This document shows, one piece after another, positions 51,922 through 60,351 of a stretch of 64,000 nucleotides of DNA. The position numbers were made by a program, and so were the translations under genes. The notes beneath the pieces were generated by a model. The model made no database searches, had not been told where the DNA came from, and was given only the letters and a program-made list of their open reading frames with translations. Numbering within the stretch: the first letter of the stretch is position 1; each line of letters starts with the position of its first letter. This stretch comes from G963677445 sp963678275 (GTDB taxonomy: Bacteria > Bacteroidota > Ignavibacteria > Ignavibacteriales > Melioribacteraceae): positions 2,852,001 through 2,916,000 of the forward strand of contig OY782765.1 in the NCBI GenBank assembly GCA_963678275.1, in the 5' to 3' direction.

Positions 51922-52797
51922 TCAATATTTCCAGATATTATGCATCCAGAACCACTGTTCGGGATATTTTCGGACAATCTCCTCAAGGTTGTCAAAATAA
52001 ATCTGAAGAATCTGCCTGGTTTTTTCCTCATTATCCCCTTCTAATGAATCTGTTTCAAGGGCTTTCACATAAGTTTTGAACGTGTAATCCTCCTGCCGGG
52101 CAAAGAATACCATAACAACAGGCGATTTTAATTTCAGCGCGAGGGCAGCCATACCGGTAAAAACCGCGGTATCCTGGCCAAAATACTTAACTCTGATTCC
52201 CGATTTCGGCCCCCTCTGATCACTTACCAGGCCAACAAGCTCCCCGTTTCGCAGCGCTCTGAAGACCTCTTTTACAGATACTCCGAGGGGAATAACACTA
52301 TTTCCCCAAAATAGCCTGGTTTTATTGATAAGATCATTTACGAGCGGATTACTCTGCCTTTTTGCCAATGTGCTTATCGGAATACCAAGTTTTCTGTTCA
52401 AATGCGCTCCTCCAAGTTCCCAGTTGCCAAAATGGCCGGTCAGCATTATAACACCCTTGCCCATGTCATATTTTTCCCGGATAAGCCCTTTTCCCGGCAA
52501 ATCCATAATATTTTCTAATTCTTCCTCGGTATAATAGGGCAGGTAGAGTGTTTCCAGCAGAGTCAGTATTAAGCTGTGATAATTGCCTCTTACAATTTTT
52601 CCAATACGTTTATCATCATATTCCGGGAAAGCTGTTTTCAGATTATTAATTACCACCCTTTTTCGCAACGGAACAAACCTGTATATAAACCAGGATAGGG
52701 GTTTCGCTATAAATCTTGCGAAACCCAGTCCAGGCAATTTTAAACTAAGCTGGATAAAGCGTAAAAGCCAATACTCCGGATAATATCTTAACTTCAT
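51922..52797 (-). CDS. Lipid A acyltransferase (LpxL/HtrB family)
   Basis: This 291-residue inner-membrane acyltransferase transfers fatty acids to lipid A or related glycolipids. The catalytic HX4E is HFGNWE in MLTGHFGNWELGG; SDQRGPKSGIRVKYFG is another family motif. The N-terminal hydrophobic/basic segment (LGFARFIAKPLSWFIYRF) anchors it. It is coupled to the heptosyltransferase gene downstream and follows a GWxTD gene with a gap of only seven bases. Confidence 0.88.
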   Translation of the reverse strand: MKLRYYPEYWLLRFIQLSLKLPGLGFARFIAKPLSWFIYRFVPLRKRVVINNLKTAFPEYDDKRIGKIVRGNYHSLILTLLETLYLPYYTEEELENIMDLPGKGLIREKYDMGKGVIMLTGHFGNWELGGAHLNRKLGIPISTLAKRQSNPLVNDLINKTRLFWGNSVIPLGVSVKEVFRALRNGELVGLVSDQRGPKSGIRVKYFGQDTAVFTGMAALALKLKSPVVMVFFARQEDYTFKTYVKALETDSLEGDNEEKTRQILQIYFDNLEEIVRKYPEQWFWMHNIWKY

Positions 52798-52804
52798 TCA
52801 ACTT

Positions 52805-54172
52805 CTAATTTGCCTGTATTCGCCGCTGCCAGTTTTCATCCTGCATCTCTCCACGTTTTGTTGAATGGAGAAGTTCATAATTCGAAAAACCGGTAACATC
52901 ACCAAAGATAAACATAACTCCCCCTTCGATAGCGTTATAGTACCATACTTCATAGGGTTTCATGTTGGTTTCACTTGGGAATCTGTCAATCTGGTCAGGC
53001 TCGCCATAAATAAGATATACTCTTCCTCTGTCGGTCCGGTAACCATCCTTCACCATGGAAGTATAATGGCGGTCGACATATTCCATCCTTTTATAATATT
53101 CCGCCTTAAATTCATTATCCTCGGTATCGGGTGTGGAATCCCGCCTATTCCAGAAATGGAACAAAAATTCTCTTTTAGTATTAAGGGAATCCAGCTTTTT
53201 ATATTGATCAATCTCTTCCCCGGTGGCTATATATTTGGATTTCGCGAAGAGATCATCACAATCTTCATCGGAATAAACTCCATACTCACTGGAAAGGAAA
53301 TTTGATGATCGGTAAGAGATGAGTGAGCTGTCAATAACATTCGGATTTATCATGTAAAATTTCTTTGTTGTCGCTACTCCCTGGTTGTCCGAAGTATCAC
53401 TCAAACTTATAACCAGGGTATAAGAATCGGTGGGATATTTAAGCATATTAATTATACCGATATCCACGATGGAGCCCGCGTCGGCTCTTATGAATTTTGG
53501 TTTATTGTAAACCTCTTTTCCCTTACTGTTATAAAGAAGCCGGTTAAGTTGAAATTTCTCTCCGGGGGTTCCGTTCAAATTATACATTTCACAATAGTAA
53601 TAAAGTACCGGTGATGTATTACTGTAAACTCCCAGGGGATTTGGCATCACTTCAAGCTGGTTTTTATAAAATATTGAGCTCTTATTTATATTTTCCCTTT
53701 TGATATTCGTAGCAAGCTGTATATCGCTCAAAGTAAATTTTTCGCCATGTCTGCTTTCGACAGTGATGGTTTCATTTATTTCGCGTGATTTTGATGTATC
53801 TACAAAATCACAGCCTCTTACTACAGCCGAATAAATTCCTTCAGGCACGTAAAAACCGATAACACCCATCAATGATGTGGAGCCTGCTCCGGCTTTATCA
53901 CCAAAGTAAGGATTTTTGATGTTCCATACTTTGTTCAAAATATACTCACCCGTGGAATTATCTTTCATCTCTATAAATAACTTCGCGGATACATAATTAA
54001 CACTGTCTGTTTCAATTTTCGTCAGTTCATTTTGCCTGAATGAGTAATAAAATTCAATTATATTACTCGTATCATTGCTTCCAAACTGCGCGTAATCAAA
54101 ATTAAAGTTGAAGGAATCCTGCGACCAGGTAAGGGAACTCAGGAAAACAAGGCATACAAATATTTTTTTCAT
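52805..54172 (-). CDS. GWxTD-domain exported protein 1
   Basis: This 455-residue protein has a signal peptide (IFVCLVFLSSLTWSQ) and a beta-rich N-terminal part. The C-terminal GWxTD domain is in variant form: DGYRTDRGRVYLIYGEPDQ, followed by WYYNAIEGGVMFIFGD. These domains are widespread in FCB and related phyla but have no known function. It lies in a row with a second GWxTD gene and a PorV-like gene, so an envelope role is likely. Confidence 0.82.
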   Translation of the reverse strand: MKKIFVCLVFLSSLTWSQDSFNFNFDYAQFGSNDTSNIIEFYYSFRQNELTKIETDSVNYVSAKLFIEMKDNSTGEYILNKVWNIKNPYFGDKAGAGSTSLMGVIGFYVPEGIYSAVVRGCDFVDTSKSREINETITVESRHGEKFTLSDIQLATNIKRENINKSSIFYKNQLEVMPNPLGVYSNTSPVLYYYCEMYNLNGTPGEKFQLNRLLYNSKGKEVYNKPKFIRADAGSIVDIGIINMLKYPTDSYTLVISLSDTSDNQGVATTKKFYMINPNVIDSSLISYRSSNFLSSEYGVYSDEDCDDLFAKSKYIATGEEIDQYKKLDSLNTKREFLFHFWNRRDSTPDTEDNEFKAEYYKRMEYVDRHYTSMVKDGYRTDRGRVYLIYGEPDQIDRFPSETNMKPYEVWYYNAIEGGVMFIFGDVTGFSNYELLHSTKRGEMQDENWQRRIQAN

Positions 54173-54263
54173 AACCGATAATATTTTATTTTTAATTCTT
54201 TCTAATATTACAAATCTGTCCTGTTTAATTCAATAGCAAAATCAGTCCTTAAAACTTATTATA

Positions 54264-55619
54264 TCAATTCCTGACTGTTGCCTCATAAGAAGCTTCATCA
54301 TGTATTTCACCTGTTTTTGTCGAATGAATCAACTTAAACTCCGAAAACCCGTATAGGTCACTAAATAAGAAAAGAACTCCACCTTCCAGATTATTATAAA
54401 TCCATACTTCATATGGTTTCGTCTCCAGCCGGTTATGGTATTTCTTCACTTCATCAGGTTTTCCATATACAATAAAAACCCTTCCCCTGTCAGTTTTCCA
54501 GCCATCCGGCCTTGATATACTCGAAAATTGTTTGTCCGCCAGTTCAACTCTTTTAAAATATGAATCCATGGAAACTATTTTTCCATCTGTGAATACATTT
54601 CTTCGCTCTTTCCAAAACTCGAACAAAAATTCTCTTTTTGTTTCGATATCACTTAGTTTTTCCCAGTTCTTTGCTTCCTGCATCGTTGCAAGATATTCCG
54701 ACTTTTTAAAGATATCCTGTAATTCATCATCGTTCAGCACAGCGAATGCAGAGGCAAGTACACCTTTGTCGATACTTTTAAAACTCGTTGAATCTATCAT
54801 ATCGGGATTATAAATAAATACCTTCTTCCCCTGCATTACGGTAGTTCCCGCGCCATTGCTTAATGAGAGAACAAGGTTATATGAGCCAGATACAAATTTT
54901 TTGAGATTGATTACTCCAATCTCAACTTTTGGCAATTCACTTGGGTTAACCTTTTTTTCCTTTTTATATACCACCTCTTCTAATGAATTATAAAATTTCT
55001 CTTCAAAAACCAGAGGTTTGCCTTGTGAATTGCGCAATGTATTATATAATTCGGTGTAATAAAACATTACCGGCGATTCTTTTCCAAATACAAGGGAAGA
55101 TTGCGGAATTACTTCCAGACTGTTTTTGTAAAATATAGATTCCCGGTCATTACTGTTCATCTTTATCGCTGAAGCAATTTCAATATCGCTCATATAAAAT
55201 ACTTCTTCTGGCAGTCTGTTAAATTGCACCTCAAATTTTTCCTTCTCCTCTTTTGCCTTTCCGTTTTTATCCCTGGCAACAAGCTCAATTTTATAAACCG
55301 AAGGTTTAAGTGAAAACCGCAACAGACCGGTTTGCGATTTGTTTCCGTTTTCAGGCTCAGACGTTATGCTGAATTCCCAATTATTTTTATAAACTTCCGC
55401 ATTGCTAAACTTTTCTGTAATTTGCACCCCAAGTTCACCATCGGCGAAATCTCCTCCTTCAGAAGATCGTATACCCATCTCCTGGGTGTAAAAGGTATAA
55501 TAAATTTCAAGATATCCTGATGTATCGTCAGCATAAAACCTCGCGTAATCAAAATCCATCAGCCTTTGGGATAAAATAACACCGGAAAACAGGAAAAAAA
55601 GAATGATAAAGTTTCTCAT
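54264..55619 (-). CDS. GWxTD-domain exported protein 2
   Basis: This 451-residue protein has a signal peptide (IILFFLFSGVILSQ) and a body similar to its neighbour at 52805. The canonical motif is present: PDGWKTDRGRVFIVYGKPD, then WIYNNLEGGVLFLFSD. Shared blocks such as KREFLFEFW and EVIPQSSLVFG (versus EVMPNPLGVYS) show tandem paralogy. The function is unknown. A terminator separates it from the upstream PorV-like gene, so it probably has its own promoter. Confidence 0.84.
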   Translation of the reverse strand: MRNFIILFFLFSGVILSQRLMDFDYARFYADDTSGYLEIYYTFYTQEMGIRSSEGGDFADGELGVQITEKFSNAEVYKNNWEFSITSEPENGNKSQTGLLRFSLKPSVYKIELVARDKNGKAKEEKEKFEVQFNRLPEEVFYMSDIEIASAIKMNSNDRESIFYKNSLEVIPQSSLVFGKESPVMFYYTELYNTLRNSQGKPLVFEEKFYNSLEEVVYKKEKKVNPSELPKVEIGVINLKKFVSGSYNLVLSLSNGAGTTVMQGKKVFIYNPDMIDSTSFKSIDKGVLASAFAVLNDDELQDIFKKSEYLATMQEAKNWEKLSDIETKREFLFEFWKERRNVFTDGKIVSMDSYFKRVELADKQFSSISRPDGWKTDRGRVFIVYGKPDEVKKYHNRLETKPYEVWIYNNLEGGVLFLFSDLYGFSEFKLIHSTKTGEIHDEASYEATVRN

Positions 55620-55635
55620 AATTCTCCCCTTATAG

Positions 55636-55674
55636 AAAAAAAGCGCCTGGTGTAATTTTTACAACAGGCGCTTT
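55636..55674 (-). terminator. Terminator after the PorV-like gene
   Basis: AAAGCGCCTG pairs perfectly with CAGGCGCTTT over 10 bp with a 15-nt loop. On the minus strand it ends in seven T. It lies 18 bases after the PorV-like stop. Confidence 0.9.
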
Positions 55675-55691
55675 ATAATTAGAATAAGATT

Positions 55692-56717
55692 TTATTGCAG
55701 GAATGACAGTTTGACTGTCATGATATGATTATCTGCCGGAAATTCTTTTGCTTCACGGAATGCGTAATCAACAACTACACCGATATCATCTGAGATTTTA
55801 TAATTGATACCGGCGCCGAGAGTAAATCCGAATACCGCGTCATCAATATTTTCCATCTGGTATCTGTAACCTCCGCGGACAAAGAACATATCCATATAGC
55901 CATATTCAATTCCGAGATTTACAAGATCTTCGAGTGAGTTATTAGCGGTAAAGGTTGAAGCAACCAGAAGATCATTCTGCGCATTAATGTCATATTTATA
56001 ACCAAGGCTTAGCTCAAAATAACTTGGCACCTGAAAAGTTTCAGTTTCAACCATATATGATCCGGTGCTGCTCGTTCCGATGTTTGTTCCCGGAATTGAA
56101 ATAGCGGAGACAAGATCAGGACCGGTGTATTGCATATTCGGGCCAACATTTTTAACCGCAGCGCCCAGCGAAAGCTGAGAGTTAAATTTGTACTGAACGC
56201 CAATGTCAATCGCAAATCCTGTAGCGCTGGTATTCATAATAGTTTCACTGATCATTTTAAGGTTTGTACCAACTGATATTCTATCGGTTAGAACCTTGGA
56301 ATATGTGAGTGTTCCAACCAAATAAGATGGAGAATAGGTCTGCCCTGTTCCATCAGGGAAATCACTGGTTGTAACGTCAATATCGCCAAAATCGAGCGAC
56401 TTAAAACTGATAGCCATAGAACCAAAATCGCCAAGACTGGCTCCGGCCGCGAAATATGATACATTTATATCTGCAAGATATGTCATGTAGCTGAACATAC
56501 CTTCAGTAACATGCGTAACATCAAGCCCTGCCGGATTGTAATATATCGATTCCAGACCGGTCAGGTTAGCAATAAAAGCCCCGCCGGTAGCAATTCCACG
56601 GGCGCCGACAGGAATGAGAAGCTGGTCGGCCCCGGTAGTACCTTTTCGTGAAACGTCCCCGGCAAATATATTAGAGCATAAGGCCAATGCCACCAATATT
56701 GTTAATAATTTTTTCAT
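55692..56717 (-). CDS. PorV/PorQ-like outer-membrane protein
   Basis: This 341-residue protein has a signal peptide (LLTILVALALCSNIFA), the family opening LIPVGARGIATGGAFIAN, then IYYNPAGLDV and a full beta-barrel ending KLSFLQ. It is expected in the outer membrane, probably as a shuttle or anchor for T9SS cargo, here next to the 1173-residue cargo-like gene. A second family member lies at 0.9 kb. A strong terminator follows. Confidence 0.86.
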   Translation of the reverse strand: MKKLLTILVALALCSNIFAGDVSRKGTTGADQLLIPVGARGIATGGAFIANLTGLESIYYNPAGLDVTHVTEGMFSYMTYLADINVSYFAAGASLGDFGSMAISFKSLDFGDIDVTTSDFPDGTGQTYSPSYLVGTLTYSKVLTDRISVGTNLKMISETIMNTSATGFAIDIGVQYKFNSQLSLGAAVKNVGPNMQYTGPDLVSAISIPGTNIGTSSTGSYMVETETFQVPSYFELSLGYKYDINAQNDLLVASTFTANNSLEDLVNLGIEYGYMDMFFVRGGYRYQMENIDDAVFGFTLGAGINYKISDDIGVVVDYAFREAKEFPADNHIMTVKLSFLQ

Positions 56718-56753
56718 TTTGCAAAACTCCTAATGATTTAGAAATTTTTTGCA

Positions 56754-56774
56754 GGCGGCTTTTTTCACGCCGCC
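56754..56774. other. GC-rich hairpin between two envelope genes
   Basis: GGCGGC pairs with GCCGCC around a 9-nt loop. There is no T-run on the minus strand, so it may be an mRNA processing or attenuator element rather than a classical terminator between the 1173-residue gene and the PorV-like gene. Confidence 0.4.
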
Positions 56775-56782
56775 ATACAATT

Positions 56783-59700
56783 CTAATATTTAGGTATCTG
56801 TTTCTGCGGCATAACTATCGCGAATTTCAATACCTTATCACCATATTTTGGTGAAGAAACTATTGCCAGGTACATACCGGAGGCAACACGTAACCCAGAT
56901 TCATTCTGGAGGTTCCAGCGAAGGAACGGTGAGGTTGGTGATGATTTATCAGCCTCAGTAAGTGTCCTTAAATGGGTTCCGGAAAGTGAATAAATCTTTA
57001 TCGTAATTTCTTCTGGCAGATTTGAGAAAGTTACAAAAGGTTCATCGGCTGCTGAATTATCATAGCTTGTAGCAACGTTATATCCAAAGAGCGGATTCGG
57101 GTAAACATTAACCTTGTCAAATAAACTCTTCTCTTCATCTCCGGATAGCATACCACCTTCTTTTGTTGTAAATGTAAATTCATCAGCGGGTGTATATGGA
57201 TAGTTTGCTACCGAGAATATTAATCTGTCGCCTACCGCAGGTTCAGAATTTTCTGTCGCTTTCTGAAGTCCAACAACATAAATGGCGTTAAAATATGGCG
57301 ATTTTGCAATTTTGATATCTTCATCATCAATTGTCAGCGCCGGGTTCAGAGTATAACCTCTCAGATCAGCCCAATCGGCATCAGTGTCAACATATGTTCC
57401 ACCTTTTAACGCCGGAGCATTATTACCTTCAGGGTCATAATCTGTGTCAAATATTACTATATATTCTTTTGAGTCAGCGAGACTTGTCCCCGGATCCCAA
57501 ACACCATCCGGATTACCACCGTCAACTTCCGCTGCTTCAATAAATCCAACTGCAAGCTGTCTGGTTTCACCATATTTGGTGTCTTCAACCCAGGCAGTAA
57601 ATGGCACATCAACAAATCCTTCTGCATGATCATCAGCAGCATTCCAGGAACCAACTGAACCTAAATTGGTTGTATCTGCCGAGGTAATCATTTCAGCATA
57701 TTTATAAGTGAATTTCCTGGTTGCCGGAAGAATACTTGTTTTAATATATCCGTTCAAGTATCTGTAAGCCTTTCCTCCTGTACCATCAAATCTGAGCTCG
57801 ACTCTTCTTAATTTATCGGCTGAAAAATATGTACTCTGCTGAACAGAAGAAATGTCATTCGGTTTAGTAGCCCCGGCCAGTGTTGCTGAGACAAAATAGC
57901 TGGCCGACCAGTCGGTATCATACCATTCACTTTGAGTATCATATTCAACCGGATTTACAGCAGGCGTTTCATTCGATAGCCTTAGCAGAAATCCTTCGGT
58001 TTGCATTTCAGGAATGGCTATTTCTTCAGCGCCGACAAGATATCTTGTCATTGAGTCGAGCAGTACTGTTCCTGTGGTTGTGTTTTCGAGATTCCACATG
58101 GTTGCGTAGGTCGCTGAGGTACTGTCGATCATAAAGCTTACTTTATATTCATCACCGGTTAGCTCTTCTTTATTGTAGACGTCAATTTCAACCGTTGCGT
58201 CTGCAAATCCACCTGATTGTTCAGCTTCATAAAGATCAATTGGAGGATCATAAAGATTTTCACCAAGAACAACTTCGGTTATCTTTGGCACATTTTCACT
58301 CACACCAACCAGTGATTGAGAACTGAGGAAATAATCTCCTTCACGACCGATACTATCAAGATTTTCAGGTACCGGTTTGTAACGAAGTGCCAATTTATTA
58401 TAATAGAATCCTGTAATTGCGAAATAATATGGCTTGCCTTTTACTAATCTTTCACTTGTGAAAGGGTCTTGCCTGATTCTTAAACGAAGCACACCTTTAT
58501 CTTCATCGGCATAAACTTCGGGATCCATCGGATTTTCAGTTTGTGGAAAGACCAGATCGAAACCGCCCTGCCCTGTCTGCTGATAGAGATTAAGAATGTA
58601 ATCATCCAGATCAAAAAGAGCAATTTCAGTTGAGTTAGTCTGAAGTTCAACCAGATCTTCAGTAGTATTGGTTTTGTAAGCTGTTACTCTGAAACCTTCA
58701 AACCCAAGATCATACTGTTCTGTTGTGTTTACATAGCTTAACTGTTCGTGAGATTTCCAGATTAGGTCAATAAAATCATCACCTGTTTCAACTGAAGGAA
58801 CAATTGGTGGTCCGGGTGAAGGTGACTGGAAATTATTGTCAAAGACAAACTGAGCGCCTTCTGAAATTCTTCTTGCTTCAGTAACAGAATTTAATGGATC
58901 TGTTCCCTGACCGACTATATATGCCACAACTATTTCGAGCTCCTGGTCACGGACAAGTTCAAAAGGACCGGTATTCTGCATCTGACGCTGGTCAGTTGCA
59001 TTTGTGTTAAGCCAGCCCGTGCTGGTCACCGGATCGCCGGAATACCAGAAACGATTGTCAATGCTCTCGCATCCCGGAGGATTGTTTCCAAGAGCCCAGT
59101 CGCATGGATCAAGTTCATTACCGGCTTTATCAAAACCAAGCATATAATTTCTTGCTTCAAAATGAGTATCGGGATCACCAAGATCAGGATCCGACTGTTG
59201 ATAATGTACGAATGAGGATACACCCAGATTTGTAGCGCCGGGATATTGGTTAATACCTAAAGTCTGTCCGCGTACTGAAAATGCGGTATCTACTGCAACG
59301 TCGGTTCCCTCATCATATCGTCCATTGCCATTTACATCAGTAAAAGAAACTCCTGGAAGATACGCTTTAGGACCTGAGAAAAAGTCAATCATAAAACATG
59401 GCGGATTCGGTCCGTATTCTCCATCTTCGGTAGTCTGATAAACAAAACCTGCATTCAGGCTTGTGTCAACTCCCACCAGGTCATCCATATGGTCACCAAG
59501 ATCGGGATCGGCCCATGCGCCAAAATATACGTTTTTCAAAGTATCGGTGATTAAACCGGTATTTTTTATTCTGTATCTGATAAATATAATATTACCAATT
59601 GCTCCTTTTGAAGCAAACGCGAATACAGTCTGACGAACTTCAATACCCATTGGTTTTACACCAGCGTAACGTGTTCTCTGAGCCAGTGGCTGACCATCGT

Positions 59701-60304
59701 TATAAACACACCATACTGTTTCATCACCAAGAAGGTCCGGTTTATCTTCATCCGGGTCCCAATTACCATTACCGTTAAGGTCAACCGGGGTATATTCACC
59801 GTCACCGTTGCCGTCATAAAAATCGGCGCCTAAGCTGACTGCATCTTTCCAGTCTTGCCAACTGTCACCAAATGGTTCGTCACCAACGTTCAAGACATAC
59901 ATGACAGCATTCGGGTCAGCCTGGCCACCTTCAACTGTTCCGGGGACATAATTTTCCACCAGAGAAGCAGATGCGGATGCATTGGCCCATAACTGTCCGT
60001 TTGCGTAACCACTCAGGAAAAAACCGCCTGAAAAGAGGAAGTTATGACCAGCGAAAACAGCATCTTTTTCTTCATTAATATTTACATCGGCGATAACACC
60101 CCTGTTGTTAAGGGGAATCCATACGTTATTCACATTAAGTGCGTATGCATCACCATTTTTTCCCGATTCGGCTGTTTTTGCCAGACTGCCGGCCGGGCTC
60201 TGACTTTTTCTGCCCTTTTCACTCTCGGCATTTATTGCCGTTGCAAGAGCAAGGGTGATAAGCAGAACAAGGCAGATATTAAATATTCTCTTATATTTTT
60301 TCAT
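56783..60304 (-). CDS. Large T9SS-type surface protein
   Basis: This 1173-residue protein has a signal peptide (LVLLITLALATAINA) and calcium-binding-like Asp-rich turns near residues 165-180 (YDGNGDGEYTPVDLNGNGNW) and later (DVNGNGRYDEG). It has repeated beta segments and a C-terminal sorting domain of the T9SS type A style (VNVYPNPLFGYNVATSY to FAIVMPQKQIPKY). It probably reaches the outer surface through the T9SS. I do not see an enzymatic domain. Its neighbours, a TonB-dependent receptor and a PorV-like protein, fit a surface or secretion unit. Confidence 0.82.
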   Translation of the reverse strand: MKKYKRIFNICLVLLITLALATAINAESEKGRKSQSPAGSLAKTAESGKNGDAYALNVNNVWIPLNNRGVIADVNINEEKDAVFAGHNFLFSGGFFLSGYANGQLWANASASASLVENYVPGTVEGGQADPNAVMYVLNVGDEPFGDSWQDWKDAVSLGADFYDGNGDGEYTPVDLNGNGNWDPDEDKPDLLGDETVWCVYNDGQPLAQRTRYAGVKPMGIEVRQTVFAFASKGAIGNIIFIRYRIKNTGLITDTLKNVYFGAWADPDLGDHMDDLVGVDTSLNAGFVYQTTEDGEYGPNPPCFMIDFFSGPKAYLPGVSFTDVNGNGRYDEGTDVAVDTAFSVRGQTLGINQYPGATNLGVSSFVHYQQSDPDLGDPDTHFEARNYMLGFDKAGNELDPCDWALGNNPPGCESIDNRFWYSGDPVTSTGWLNTNATDQRQMQNTGPFELVRDQELEIVVAYIVGQGTDPLNSVTEARRISEGAQFVFDNNFQSPSPGPPIVPSVETGDDFIDLIWKSHEQLSYVNTTEQYDLGFEGFRVTAYKTNTTEDLVELQTNSTEIALFDLDDYILNLYQQTGQGGFDLVFPQTENPMDPEVYADEDKGVLRLRIRQDPFTSERLVKGKPYYFAITGFYYNKLALRYKPVPENLDSIGREGDYFLSSQSLVGVSENVPKITEVVLGENLYDPPIDLYEAEQSGGFADATVEIDVYNKEELTGDEYKVSFMIDSTSATYATMWNLENTTTGTVLLDSMTRYLVGAEEIAIPEMQTEGFLLRLSNETPAVNPVEYDTQSEWYDTDWSASYFVSATLAGATKPNDISSVQQSTYFSADKLRRVELRFDGTGGKAYRYLNGYIKTSILPATRKFTYKYAEMITSADTTNLGSVGSWNAADDHAEGFVDVPFTAWVEDTKYGETRQLAVGFIEAAEVDGGNPDGVWDPGTSLADSKEYIVIFDTDYDPEGNNAPALKGGTYVDTDADWADLRGYTLNPALTIDDEDIKIAKSPYFNAIYVVGLQKATENSEPAVGDRLIFSVANYPYTPADEFTFTTKEGGMLSGDEEKSLFDKVNVYPNPLFGYNVATSYDNSAADEPFVTFSNLPEEITIKIYSLSGTHLRTLTEADKSSPTSPFLRWNLQNESGLRVASGMYLAIVSSPKYGDKVLKFAIVMPQKQIPKY

Positions 60305-60351
60305 ATTTACAACCCTGTAAAAATTTTGGATTATTTTTATACCTTGCCGGA